From Glebionis coronaria (Eukaryota > Streptophyta > Magnoliopsida > Asterales > Asteraceae): a DNA stretch of 64,000 nt. The stretch's first letter is position 1. Every line of letters begins with the position of its first letter. A model generated the notes under the pieces. That model made no database searches and was not told the origin of the DNA. It saw nothing but the letters and a program-made list of their open reading frames with translations. Positions 1 to 11,391 of the stretch are shown in pieces. The position numbers were made by a program, and so were the translations under genes. The stretch is from contig CM046877.1 in assembly GCA_025667525.1 (NCBI GenBank), positions 622,564,262-622,628,261 on the forward strand, read 5' to 3'.

Positions 1-1500
1 AAAAATATCATCCTCGTCATCTGAATTAGAAAGACTAGAAGGAACACCTGTACTAGAAGTTGCAAACACTTGTGGACCTGCATCATGGTTAGTTTTGAAA
101 CGAAAATATCCTAATGAATCACTAAGATAATCAAGATCAAAATACCATTCAGGACCCTTGCCTTGGATGTTTGACTTCTCTTCAAAATACCTGAGATTTA
201 TAGTTTCAATGACCTGCTTGGCTTGGAGATTGTAGACACGATAAGCCCGAGAGTGAGCTGAATATCCCACAATGTATCCTTCATCTCCTTGCCATCAAAC
301 TTCCCCAAATAGTCACTAGTATTCAGAATGGTGACAGGACACCCAAAAGGCTTCAAATGAGCAATATTTGGAACTTTGGTCGTTAGAAGCTCATAAGGAG
401 TCTTCTTGTGAGGATTGGTAATAGAAACCCTATTCAAAACATAACTTGCAGTATTAACAGCTTATGTCTAGAACATGGTTAGAAGCTTGGAATCGGCAAG
501 CATTGTTCTTGCTGCTTCTATTAGTGTCCTGTTCTTTCTTTCTGCCACGCCATTCTGTTAAGGAGTTCTTGCTGCACTATAATCTCTTTTGATGCCCTTA
601 GCATTACAAAGTGCTATGAGGTCTTTATTTTTGAACTCAGTTCCGTTATCACAACGAATACCTTTAACCTTCTTGGACAACTGGTTCTCTATAAGGGTAA
701 GAAAATCTCGTAGAATTGAGTAGGTCTCACTCTTGGCAGCCATGAAGAACACCCACGTGAACCTGCTATATCCATTAGTTACCACCAGACAGAATTGTTT
801 GTGGTCAATGCTCCTAATGGAAGTAGGACCAAATAAATCCATGTGTAGTAGCTGCAATGGTTCAGTAATAAGACTAAGAGCAGTAATGGCCTTGAAGGAT
901 GCTTTATGTTGTTTGCCTTTGCTGCAAGCAATACAATTTATATCATTTCTAAATGACTTGGGAGGTAAACCAGAGACCATATTCAGATTTGCAAGTTTGT
1001 GAATGGTCTTGAAGTTCACATGCCCCATCCTTCTGTGCCATTGAGTGGCTTCATTTTCGGAGGCTTTAGTAACCAAACATGCTAGTTGACCAGTAGGATT
1101 GACTTCATTCAGCTTGATGCTATAGAGATTGTGTCTTCTAGGGATTCTGAGATGAACTTGTGAATCATCCGGAAGTTTAAAATCTTTGGAGAGCACAAGT
1201 GCATCAGTATCCATAAAGAGAACAAACTGCTTCTTGTCACAAATCTGAGAGACAGATATCAAGTTGAAGTGCTGAAGTGCTTCTACATAGTAGACCTGCT
1301 CAAAATTTAGATTAGGCGTTTGAATTGTTCCTTTGCCAGTGATCCTGCCTTCACCTCCACCAAAATAGACTTTGCCGCCTTGAAATGGTACAAAGTTAGA
1401 GAGAAGACTTTTATTTCCTGTCATGCTCCTAGAGTAACCACTATCAACAATTCCTAGACTAGGATCTTGGTATGGAGTAACCTACAACAACAGGATAAAA
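1..1500 (-). pseudogene. copia pol fragment: protease end, GAG-pre-integrase, integrase
   Basis: This is the 5' part of a copia pol gene, whose products would cut the polyprotein and insert the element cDNA into chromosomes. A protease DSG motif lies at about 1435-1446. It is followed by an HHCC-type integrase zinc region (HRRMGH ... CIACSKGK). The integrase core then shows the first catalytic Asp in LLHMDLFGP, the second in IRCDNGTEFKN and the Glu in NGVAERKNR. Breaks include a stop just before NGVAERKNR near 555-560, two stops near 465-480 and a frameshift near 285. The tail continues to base 1, where the window ends before reverse transcriptase. It is inactive. The family assignment is certain; the exact number of lesions is approximate. 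Confidence 0.88.
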
Positions 1501-1509
1501 ATGCAAACG

Positions 1510-4222
1510 TTAGTGTCTTAAGGGGACCCAAACCTTTTCAGGTTTGAGCCTGCCTTGTGGATCGTTAGTAGAGAGCCAATAAGATTGATGAGATCCACCG
1601 TTGTTCCTTGGTTGCCTATGCATCATATGGGTATTATTGTTTGACCAAGAACAACCTGCTGAGGGCTTAACAGCAGTTCCCAAACTTCCCAAACCAAAAT
1701 ACATGTGGTCAAAATTATGTGGATAAATTGGATTAAAATTTTGAAAATAGTTACTGGTGGTTCTATTTGTTGTTAATCCAATGTTTCTCCAATGATCAGA
1801 AGCTAATGGAGAGGACCTTCTAGAAGAAGAAAACGATTTAGCACTAGGATTAAGTCTTCTAGAAGTATATGGAGTAACTTCTGGTGGACCAGGAGCTGGA
1901 AATGCTTGATGAGCAGAAGCATGTGTGTCATAAAAATCACAATCTTTAATCAAATGAAATGCACTTCCACAAACAAAACATGTTTTAATCGACCTTTTAT
2001 TAGAACGACATTGTTTCATACTGCTAACATTATTACACACAATTCTAGGAGAATCAATCTTCCTAGGACTCAATAAACCAGGACCAAACACAGTTGACTT
2101 AAAAGCAACTTTCTCTTCACACTTCCTAGCACTAGTAGCAGCATGATCATTCTTCTTGGAACTTGTAGGTCTTGACTCTTCACTTGAACCACTTGATGCA
2201 GAGTCACTGGCTTTGTCACTGAAAGTACACGAGACAAAGTCATTAGAATTAGTAGAACTTTTTAGGGACTCATGCATCTGTGATCCATCCAAGTCATTAT
2301 GCCTAGAAGTGGGCATAAAAGTTCCAGTAAGAGGGGGATGGACAACATGCATTTCTGCTGCTGGTTTAAACCTATTGTAACTAGGTTCTCCCTCTTCCTC
2401 TTTGTCGGCATCAAACACACTTGAAAAAGATAAATCAAACACATCTTCTGAATCAATATATTTATCAAATCCTAACCCTCTTTTAGTCCTACCAGACATG
2501 CTACTATCGATTAATTTTGAAAGATTTTTAGGTGCCTTTTGCCATTTTTCAAATCTCAACATTGTAGCATCTAATCTTTCTTGCATCTCCTGTTTTTCTT
2601 TTATACTGGCATCTTTTACCTTTTCTGTATATTTAAGCATATTAGTTGTGTTTTCTAAATCGATGCTCAGTATCCTAATTTTATCCTCATACTCACGTTG
2701 AGTATCTTGTAGCCACCTCTTTTGTTGTTCCAATGTGTTTAAAGAAGCCTTATAGGCTTGAACCTCTAAAAAATACTGATCATTCTGATCATTTACTTCA
2801 TTAAATTGGGACAACAATTCTGAGTATTTATCATGACAACCAAGAGGACAATGTTGTACTTGAGGTGAGATGCCCATAAGAGCAAACTCGTCTGCTTCTT
2901 CTGCATCAGATAGATTCCCAACAATCATTGCAAACACGTCAGTCGAGGATTCAGCTGATTCCAAAGTGGTAGTCTGATGATCATTCCAGTTGACCATAGA
3001 GTCAATAGATACCAATGCCTTCTTGTCATCTTTTACCTCCTGAACCTTAAAAGCTGAGTACCTGCTCTTCTCCTGGTCATTCTTGCTAGGGCATTCCCTT
3101 GCAAAGTGACCTTGCTGCTGGCAGTTATAGCATCGAACCTTACTTCTATCGAATCTTGCTGGCTCCCGTGGGTTGTAATTGAATTTTCGACCTGATTTCT
3201 TCTCAAACTTGTGAACCCTAAGAGTGAGCATGGCCATCTGCCATTTAAGATCCATTTCATCCAGGTCAAGTTTATCGACCTGTTTGAAGTCATCAAAAGC
3301 AAGTTGTTGTTGAGCATCAACATCAGCCACAAAAGAATGAAGAACGGCTTCTACCATACTACCAGACTTGGCAGTAGGATCAGGAGCAGAAGTATGCTGA
3401 AAAGTATGTTGAGAAGACACAGTATTGCTTGGGCTACTAGCATATGACATGGGACTGGATGCCATAGAACTCACAAAGTCAGAGTTAGCAGGAGTGGGAA
3501 AAGAATCACTTGAATATCCTCTCACATGAGGTTCAAAAGTTTTGAGCTTATGAAATAGATCATCAAAATTGAGATAGTCAAGCCCACCTTTTGCTTTGAG
3601 AGAGATTACCACCTGATTTCATGAGTAGGGTAAGGCTCTAAGAAACCTTGCATTAATGTCACCATCGTCAGGCTTTGAACGAAGTTGATTCAATTGGCTC
3701 AATGTCTTTTGGAACCTGTCATACCCTTGATGTAAACCTTCAGTTTCTTAGATTTTGAATTCTGTGAATTCATCTCTCAACATGGATCTTCGCATTTTCT
3801 TTGACTCCTCATTCCCACCAAACCTTGCTTTTTATACCATTCCAGATCTCTCTAGCATCATCCAAATGGTAGAAGTCATCCATGTGATCATCAGGAAGAG
3901 ATTGAAGCAAAATAGTTTTTGCTTTAACCTCATTCTGAATGGCTATGATTTCTTCATGAGTTTTAGGATCAAGAAGAGTAATATTACCATTCTTGTCTCT
4001 TCTAGTTAGCTTCCTGCTGTTCCCATTCAGAATAACCTTCCAAAGGTCTTGATCGGTATTGGTGATCCACCATTCCATCTTCATTGCCCAACTATCATAC
4101 TCGTCCTTTTTTAGAAGAGGGAATTTACCATTAGTGTTGGAGACCGTAGCAACGATCTGCTGAGGTTGCACAGGTTTAGGAGTGTTGTCTTCTCCTGTTT
4201 GAGTAGAAGTTGAGGCAGACAT
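1510..4222 (-). pseudogene. copia gag with capsid-like N-terminus, zinc knuckle and coiled coil
   Basis: This is the gag gene of element A, coding for the particle protein that packages element RNA. The N-terminal part (4222-3809) begins MSASTSTQ and carries the WAMKMEWWI and LWKVILNG signatures of plant copia gag (UBN2/DUF4219 type, from memory). The C-terminal part (3612-1510, 700 codons) has a CCHC zinc knuckle, CYNCQQQGHFAREC, then a long coiled-coil segment rich in Glu, Gln and Lys, and a second knuckle-like CFVCGSAFHLIKDC. The two parts are separated by a frameshift near 3830 and at least two stops (about 3750 and 3620). The long C-terminal half is shared with the small elements at 5721-7205 and 9225-10681. 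Confidence 0.85.
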
Positions 4223-4282
4223 GATAAAACAAAAATGTCAGTAATAAGAAAACTTGATTCTTCTTGTATAGAGACCCTCCCA

Positions 4283-4295
4283 GGCTCTGATACCA
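4283..4295 (-). other. primer-binding site of element A
   Basis: On the minus strand the sequence TGGTATCAGAGCC starts two bases (AG) after the LTR end CCCAACA. It matches the 3' end of plant initiator-Met tRNA, the usual primer for copia minus-strand DNA synthesis. Confidence 0.85.
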
Positions 4296-4297
4296 CT

Positions 4298-4760
4298 TGT
4301 TGGGTCTACTAGATGTAGATCTTGCAGCCTGTCAGGAACGGTGAACGACTTCTGTAATCACAAGTCTATTCATAGAGAGACTCTATACACAATATAAATG
4401 CAGAATACAAATATATTAAAGAAGAACAGAATAACTATAAAGACTTGATCCTTTCTAAGGATTTCTAATATTGATAATGACTAGAACTACGTTTGATGAA
4501 GGTGTGTCTAACCCTTCTGCCTAAGGTTCCTTTTATACTACAAGGAAACCCTAACACAACATTAAACAAAACGTGTAAAACTGATATGCATATCCTTTCC
4601 TAACATATCTCATGTATATCCTAACAGAATAATAAATAAATAATAAAGTTTGACTTCGACTAGGACCAGGAGCACGACTTGCTCCTACTACTACTAGGAC
4701 CAGGAGGAACTACATACCTCCTAGTCTACCTATTACATTTAACTATGCATGCTTATAACA
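4298..4760 (-). repeat. 5' LTR of copia element A (463 bp)
   Basis: The ends are TGTTGGGTC on the plus strand and TTATAACA at the right edge, giving TGTT...AACA inverted termini. Minus-strand TATAAAAGG near 4530 and the primer-binding site beyond the left edge show it is a minus-strand 5' LTR. Repeated TCCTCCTGG-type motifs (4660-4720) recur in the LTR at 5005-5645, so the two families are related. Confidence 0.8.
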
Positions 4761-5004
4761 AGTGGTATCAGAGACTCGTTGAGAAGCTTTGATTGAGAAG
4801 AACAAGATTCATACATCCGTGTTGTCGAAGAAGACATGGCGTTTAGAACTTCAATCCCAGACAATGAGGTAATTCTTATGACTGAATCTAAAGTTAGAGA
4901 ATATAATGCTAAATTAAAGAATAATATGCATGCTTATAACAACTATGACTTAGGAATTAGTTATTCTGAAACATATGAACATAAATATTTAGAACTTCAA
5001 CAAT
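4761..5004 (+). pseudogene. orphan copia leader, PBS and gag start
   Basis: The first bases, AG then TGGTATCAGAGAC (4763-4775), are a primer-binding site at the normal spacing from an LTR end, but the LTR to the left belongs to element A in the opposite orientation. An ATG at 4836 opens the same reading frame as the gag at 5721 (SIPDNEVILMTES...), about 57 codons, before the LTR at 5005 interrupts it. This is a second partial copy of the leader and gag start found at 5646-5890. Confidence 0.75.
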
Positions 5005-5645
5005 TGTTAGGACTCATGGATTTGGAAGTTAGTCCTGGTAATATGCTGTTCCTACTGGAGTACTCCGTTACTCCTGGTGAGTTACAGTTCCTACTGGAGT
5101 ACTTCGTTACTCCTGGTGTTACAGTTCCTACTGGTAGTATTCTTCGTTCCTCCTGGTGATACAGTTCCTCCTGGTCGTATTATAAAGTTGATAGAAGATT
5201 GTAGAAGATAAGATCAAGGAAGATTGTAGAAGATATGATCAAATATTTAGTCTTCCTATTCATATGGAAAGTATTAAAGATATTGATTATGATGAGGAGG
5301 TTACAATATTATTTAGGAAATAATTAAATGATATTAATGTATAATACTTTGGAAAGTATTAATTATGTTGTAACCACCTAGGACCCCTTGTACTATAAAA
5401 GGAGGTCCTAGGGTGTAGAGACGTACACACTTCTACACACACATATTCTCTACACATTTCTCTCATTGTTTATTATAGCTTCAAGGTTGTAAAACCCTAT
5501 CGCTATTAAGAGTGATCGTATTAATATATTGAGGCTTGGATGTTTGGTTATTTCTATTGTTCTTCTTATATATAAAGATTGGTTTCCGCACACTCTTTGT
5601 ATTGTGATCAAGGCTTCAAAGATCCTTCAAGTAGCAAACCCAACA
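5005..5645 (+). repeat. 5' LTR of small copia element, left arm
   Basis: The LTR runs from TGTTAGGACT to CCCAACA, 641 bp, with a TATA-like CTATAAAAGG near 5390-5400. Its first ~20 bases (TGTTAGGACTCATGGATTT) differ by a small replacement from the right-arm LTR end, but match the LTR start inferred at ~7944 on the minus strand. Confidence 0.8.
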
Positions 5646-5647
5646 AG

Positions 5648-5660
5648 TGGTATCAGAGAC
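5648..5660 (+). other. primer-binding site, left arm
   Basis: TGGTATCAGAGAC lies two bases after the LTR end, complementary to the initiator-Met tRNA 3' end. Confidence 0.85.
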
Positions 5661-5720
5661 TCGTTGAGAAGCTTTGATTGAGAAGAACAAGATTCATACA
5701 TCCATGTTGTTGAAGAAGAC

Positions 5721-7205
5721 ATGGCGTGCAGAACTTCAATCCCAGACAATGAGGTAATTCTTATGACTGAATATGAAGTTAGAGAATATAATGCTAAATT
5801 AAAGAATAATATGCATGCTTATAACAACTATGACTTAGGAATTAGTTATTCTGAAACATATGAACATAAATATTTAGAACTTTAAAAACAATATGCTGAT
5901 CTGAATGCTGAAAATGACAAATATTATCTAGAAGTTCAAGCATATAAAAGTTCTCTTAAAACCTTAGAACAACAGAAAAAGTGGTTTCAAAAAACCCAAT
6001 TAGAGTATGAAGAAAAGATTAGAGTGTTAAGTATAGACTTAGAGAACACATCTAATCTACTGAAATATTCTGAAAAGCTTAATACTGAGGTAAATAAAGA
6101 GAAGCAGGAGCTACAAACTAAACTAGATAATGCTTTGGCTAGGTTTGATAAATGGACAAGTTCTTCTAAAAACCTAATCAAATTAGTAGATAGCTCCATG
6201 TCTGGTAGGACTAAAGTTGGTTTAGGGTTTAGAAACTATATTGGGCCAAATGATGGTTTTGACTCCTCTTTGTCTAGTGTGTTTGACACTACCCCTAAAG
6301 ATGTGGAAGGTAGGCCTGTTTTCAATAGGTATAAACCAGCTGCAGAGATGCATGATGTTCCTCCACCTATCACTGGGGAATTCATGCCTATCTCGAACCA
6401 TTCTGACTTTGATGAATCTCAAATCACATATGGTACAACATCCACTGGCTCAATTGAAACTATTTCTGTGTCTAATGACTTTGTCTCTTGTAACTCTAGT
6501 GACAAGTCTTTAGAACCTAACACCAATGACCTTGACTCTTGTGAGTCTGACTCTAGTGTTGGTACACTTGAGTCTGCGCCTGATCCTGTTATAACTGAAC
6601 TCATTACTAGTAAAAATCCCTCATGCAATTCTACCTTAAGTGCTAAATCACCTAAGTTCTACCCTCAATCTGTTTGTGCTAAGAATGACAGTAAAAGGAA
6701 AGCAGATAACCCTAGGAAAAACAATAAGAGTCCTAGAGGTAATCAAAGAGGTTGGAATGACATGATGACTCAGAAATTAGGTGATAACTTTGAGTTCAAA
6801 AATAAGGCTTGCTATGTGTGTGGTAGTTTTAGCCACCTGCAATATACTTGTAAACACAAGAGAAAGATTAATGATCAACAACCGATTAAACCGGTGTGGA
6901 ATAACTCAAGACGGGTAGATCATAAGAACTTTGGTAGAGTTTTTCACCCCAATCCAAAAAGTAACATAATTTCACAACCAAGATGTTTCAATAATGTTAA
7001 AGGTACTAGGGTTGAGTCTGCACGATCTAAAACAAAGGTTAATATTGTTAAGGCCTTATCCCAGTGGGTTTGGAAACCTAAACAAGATGGTTTACAACAT
7101 GTCTCCAAATCAAATAGTACATCAAAAACCTTAACAAGATATGACTATGTTGATGTTTTTAGAAGATTCAAGTCTGTCTTAGCTTGGGACTTCCATAAAC
7201 ACTAA
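5721..7205 (+). pseudogene. gag-C-terminal-only ORF of small copia element, left arm
   Basis: This ORF of about 494 codons starts at an ATG 60 bases after the PBS and ends at TAA 7203-7205. It matches only the C-terminal half of the gag of element A: a Glu/Lys/Gln-rich coiled coil (codons ~50-150), the block SGRTKVGLGFRNYIGP, the block RYKPAAEMH...PPITGEFMP, and a CCHC knuckle CYVCGSFSHLQYTC near codon 370. The capsid-like N-terminus and all of pol are missing. One nonsense codon, TAA at 5883-5885, replaces the CAA read in the mirrored copy; the rest is open. The likely role is RNA binding in particles supplied by an autonomous partner, which is an inference. Confidence 0.8.
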
Positions 7206-7393
7206 TCTTTGTTTGGTTTGTGTTTATTTCAGCAAGTGTGATTATAAATTACTATGTTTTGTATTTTATATATTTGTGTGAACTAACTTTTTGCAGGACA
7301 AGAGAAGTTTAAAAAATAAAATAAAAAATAAAATAAAAATAAAAAATCTTTGATGGTGAATACTTTGCTCTGTTTGAGGGGAGGTTTTAGCTT

Positions 7394-7403
7394 AAGGGGA
7401 GGC
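7394..7403 (+). other. polypurine tract of small copia element
   Basis: AAGGGGAGGC, preceded by a second GGGGAGG at about 7379, is followed by a TGTTGTATG LTR-like start at 7405. It lies only ~190 bp after the gag stop, confirming that pol is absent. The sequence after it is not a clear copy of the 5005-5645 LTR, although both carry TCCTCCTGG-type motifs. Confidence 0.55.
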
Positions 7404-7645
7404 TTGTTGTATGTATAACTGTGTATATTCTTGTGTTTTTCTGTCTAATCAATTTTACAGGTTGACATTGGTGCTGGTGGATATGGTTCCTCCTAGTAGA
7501 ACTAAGTTGCTCCTAGTCGACCAATGGTTCCTCCTGGTTGCACTCATCCTGCTTCTGGTGGACCATTGTTCTTCCTGATGCATTCTACGTTCCTGCTGGT
7601 TGACTCATAGTCTTTGAGTGGTTATAATTAAAAAAATAATAATAA

Positions 7646-7681
<36 letters not shown>

Positions 7682-7918
7682 GAAACTTTTGAATCAAAAT
7701 ACCTTTGTATATATTTCACTTTTTGGGCTGTTTCTGTTTGGTACTTAGTTGTTGGCTGCCCCCCACACAACAAATGGTGCTCAACTCACCATGTTTCACA
7801 GACAAGAAAGAGTTGATTCACCATGAGGGTACGGCTCTGGTGTGATTCTCAAATCCGTTGATGGTTGCCAGGTTACCCAAAACTGTATGGTTTTCACTTG
7901 CCATGGTCCTAGACTGAA

Positions 7919-8498
7919 TATTATCTAAATCCATGAGTCCTAACAATCCTCCCCTAAACTTGAATTTAACTTTGTTGAGTTCAAGTTTCCAAGTAGATGT
8001 GTCACCAATAAGCATGAGGATTGGAATATGAACCACATCAGCAACAAGCTCACTTAATAAAACTAGAAGAAACACAAAAGTAGCTGCTAATACACGAACG
8101 GCTGAGCTTCTTTAAAGCTTGAAAACATCTGCACATTTTGATTCTTGACAGCAACATGAGCAGATTTTATGAGTTTTTACCAAGTAGCTGCTCACTCTTG
8201 GGCTAGCCAGTCTTTTGGTGGAATCATGACATCACCCTGGGAGACTAGTACCCAGTCCAACTCTTGGAACGTAAATTATTGGTGAGTTGGAGTACCCTGA
8301 TGATTTTTGGCAAACCATCACAGCCATCAACGGATTTGATATGTCTTTACCAGAAGCCGTACCCTTCTGGACTCGTCAACTCTTAGCAATGAAGCATCGG
8401 TGAGTAGAAAACCCTATAGCTTTGAGCAAGCTATTATAGCTATCAACGGATTTGATAAAATCTTTACCAAGAGCCGTACCCCCTTGGATTAGCCACTT
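7919..8498. other. spacer of the inverted repeat with a minus-strand PPT/LTR start
   Basis: Between the two arms, minus-strand GGGGAGGAT at about 7945-7953 is followed by TGTTAGGACTCATGG, which looks like a polypurine tract joined to a 3' LTR start. The adjoining arm sequence 7918-7800 would then be LTR. From 8280 onward a ~115-bp repeat begins. No intact coding region was seen. Confidence 0.45.
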
Positions 8499-8625
8499 TT
8501 CAGTCTAGGACCATGGCAAGTGAAAACCATACAGTTGTGGGTAACCTGGCAACCATCAACGGATTTGAGAATCACACCAGAGCCGTACCCTCATGGTGAA
8601 TCAACTCTTTCTTGTATGTGAAACA
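8280..8625 (+). repeat. three degenerate ~115-bp tandem repeats
   Basis: The units start GGTGAG/GGCAAG at 8280, 8399 and 8515. All share the core ATCAACGGATTTGA (8326-8339, 8442-8455, 8555-8568) and AGCCGTACCC about 20 bases later. A fourth, inverted core lies in the left arm at 7849-7862. The first unit can be read as protein-like for about 40 codons up to TGA at the unit end; the others are closed or shifted, so coding status is unproven. Confidence 0.65.
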
Positions 8626-9224
8626 TGGTGAGTTGAGCACCATTTGGTGTGTGGGGGGCAGCCAACACCTAAGTACCAAACAGAAACAGCCCAAAAAGTG
8701 AAATATATACAAAGGTATTTTGATTCGAAAGTTTCTATTTTTTTTTTATTTTTTTAATTTTTAATTTTTTTTTATTTATTATTTTTTTAATTATAACCAC
8801 TCAAAGACTATGAGTCAACCAGCAGGAACGTAGAATGCATCAGGAAGAACAATGGTCCACCAGAAGCAGGATGAGTGCAACCAGGAGGAACCATTGGTCG
8901 ACTAGTAGCAACTTAGTTCTACTAGGAGGAACCATATCCACCAGCACCAATGTCAACCTGTAAAATTGATTAGACAGAAAAACATAAGAATATACACAGT
9001 TATACATACAACAAGCCTTCCCTTAAGCTAAAACCTCCCCTCAAACAGAGCAAAGTATTCACCATCAAAGATTTTTTATTTTTATTTTATTTTTTATTTT
9101 ATTTTTTATTTTATTTTTTAAACTTCTCTTGTCCTGCAAAAAGTTAGTTCACACAAATATATAAAATACAAAACATAGTAATTTATAATCACACTTGCTG
9201 AAATAAACACAAACCAAACAAAGA

Positions 9225-10681
9225 TTAGTGTTTATGGAAGTCCCAAGCTAAGACAGACTTGAATCTTCCAAAAACATCAACATAGTCATATCTTGTTAAG
9301 GTTTTTGATGTACTATTTGATTTGGAGACATGTTGTAAACCATCTTGTTTAGGTTTCCAAACCTACTGGGCTAAGGCCTTAACAATATTAACCTTTGTTT
9401 TGGATCGTGCAGACTCAACCCTAGTACCTTTAACATTATTGAAACATCTTGGTTGTGAAAAACTCTACCAAAGTTCTTATGATCTACCCCTCTTGAGTTA
9501 TTCCACACCGGTTTAATCTGTTGTTGATCATTAATCTTTCTCTTGTGTTTACAAGTATATGGCAAGTGGCTAAAACTACCACACACATAGCAAGCCTTAT
9601 TTTTGAACTCAAAATTATCACCTAATTTCTGAGTCATCATGTCATTCCAACCTCTTTGATTACCTCTAGGACTCTTATTGTTTTTCCTAGGGTTATCTGC
9701 TTTCCTTTTACTGTCATTCTTAGCACAAACAGATTGAGGGTAGAACTTAGGTGATTTAGCACTTAAGGTAGAATTACATGAGGGATTTTTACTAGTAATG
9801 GGTTCAGTTATTACAGGATCAGGCGCAGACTCAAGTGTACCAACACTAGAGTCAGACTCACAAGAGTCAAGGTCATTGGTGTTAGGTTCTAAAGACTTGT
9901 CACTAGAGTTACAAGAGACAAAGTCATTAGACACAGAAATAGTTTCAATTGAGCCATTGGACGTTGTACCATATGTGATTTGAGATTCATCAAAGTCAGA
10001 GTGGTTCGAGATAGGCATGAATTCCCCAGTGATAGGTGGAGGAACAGCATGCATCTCTGCAGCTGGTTTATACCTATTGAAAACAGGCCTACCTTCCACA
10101 TCTTCAGGGGTAGTGTCAAACACACTAGACAAAGAGGAGTCAAAAACATCATTTGGCCCAATATAGTTTCTAAACCCTAAACCAACTTTAGTCCTACCAG
10201 ACATGGAGCTATCTACTAATTTGATTAGGTTTTTAGAAGAACTTGTCCATTTATCAAACCTAGCCAAAGCATTATCTAGTTTAGTTTGTAGCTCCTGCTT
10301 CTCTTTATTTACCTCAGTATTAAGCTTTTCAGAATATTTCAGTAGATTAGATATGTTCTATAAGTCTATACTTAACACTCTAATCTTTTCTTCATACTCT
10401 AATTGGGTTTTTTGAAACCACTTTTTCTGTTTTTCTAAGGTTTTAAGAGAAGTTTTATATGCTTGAACTTCTAGATAATATTTGTCATTTTCAGCATTCA
10501 GATCGGCATATTGTTTTTGAAGTTCTAAATATTTATGTTCATATGTTTCAGAATAACTAATTCCTAAGTCATAGTTGTTATAAGCATGCATATTATTCTT
10601 TAATTTAGCATTATATTCTCTAACTTCAGATTCAGTCATAAGAATTACCTCATTGTCTGGGATTGAAGTTCTGCACGCCAT
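9225..10681 (-). pseudogene. gag-C-terminal-only ORF of small copia element, right arm
   Basis: This is the mirror copy of the ORF at 5721-7205, starting MACRTSIPDNEV at 10681. The frame is open through the position of the left-arm stop but has its own nonsense codon, TAG for GAG, at about 10358-10360. The coiled coil, RYKPAAEMH block and CCHC knuckle (CYVCGSFSHLPYTC) are all present. A deletion of roughly 28 bases near 9455 shifts the frame in the C-terminal tail, which ends early at 9371. The two arms are thus broken at different places. Confidence 0.8.
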
Positions 10682-10741
10682 GTCTTCTTCGACAACACGG
10701 ATGTATGAATCTTGTTCTTCTCAATCAAAGCTTCTCAACGA

Positions 10742-10754
10742 GTCTCTGATACCA
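10742..10754 (-). other. primer-binding site, right arm
   Basis: The minus strand reads TGGTATCAGAGAC two bases from the LTR end, as in the left arm. Confidence 0.8.
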
Positions 10755-10756
10755 CT

Positions 10757-11391
10757 TGTTGGGTTTGCTACTTGAAGGATCTTTGAAGCCTTGATCACAA
10801 TACAAAGAGTGTGCGGAAACCAATCTTTATATATAATAAGAACAATAGAAATAACCAAACATCCAAGCCTCAATATATTAATACGATCACTCTTAATAGT
10901 GATAGGGTTTTACAACCTTGAAGCTATAATAAACAATGAGAGAAATGTGTAGAGAATATGTGTGTGTAGAAGTGTGTACATCTCTACACCCTAGGACCTT
11001 CTTTTATAGTGCAAGGGGTCCTAGGTGGTTACAACATAATTAATACTTTCCAAAGTATTATACATTAATACCATTTAATTATTTCCTAAATAATATTGTA
11101 ACCTCCTCATCATAGTCAATATCTTTAATACTTTCCATATGAATAGGAAGACTAAATATTTGATCATATCTTCTACAATCTTCCTTGATCTTATCTTCTA
11201 TAATCTTCTATCAACTTTATAATACGACCAGGATGAACTGTATCACCAGGAGGAACGAAGAATACTACCAGTAGGAACTGTAACACCAGGAGTAACGAAG
11301 TACTCCAGTCGGAACTGTAACTCACCAGGAGTAATGGAGTACTCCAGTAGGAACTGCATATTACCAGGACTAACTTCTAACAGTCCTAACA
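10757..11391 (-). repeat. 5' LTR of small copia element, right arm
   Basis: This is a 635-bp mirror of the LTR at 5005-5645, with TGTTAGGACT at 11391 on the minus strand. A TATA-like element lies at the position matching 5390-5400. Confidence 0.8.

Larger units (their letters stand above)
1..4760 (-). mobile_element. Ty1/copia LTR retrotransposon A, 3' part outside window
   Basis: Read on the minus strand the order is 5' LTR (4760-4298), primer-binding site, gag, protease, integrase, then the window edge; reverse transcriptase, RNase H and the 3' LTR lie to the left. Integrase before reverse transcriptase is the Ty1/copia order. Several in-frame stops and frameshifts show an inactive copy. 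The LTR has TGTT...AACA ends and a TATA-like TATAAAAGG on the minus strand near 4530, which fixes its orientation. Its right edge abuts another copia leader at 4761. Confidence 0.9.
5005..11391. repeat. giant inverted repeat of a small copia element (arms ~2.9 kb)
   Basis: The left arm 5005-7918 (plus orientation) and the right arm 8499-11391 (minus orientation) carry the same order of LTR, PBS, gag, purine tract, Cys/Thr-rich TCCTCCTGG stretch, A/T-rich tract and end segment, mirrored around a 580-bp spacer (7919-8498). Each outer edge is an LTR terminus (TGTTAGGACT / AGTCCTAACA). The flanking 5-mers differ (acaat and cttat), so there is no target-site duplication for the pair as one unit. 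Differences between arms are scattered point changes and small indels, so the duplication is not brand new. Confidence 0.85.

Noticed and set aside
7650..7679. Long A run, possible polyA tail of a retroposed mRNA or LINE
   Set aside because: It is inside both arms of the inverted repeat and follows an A/T-rich tract; no LINE or processed gene precedes it.
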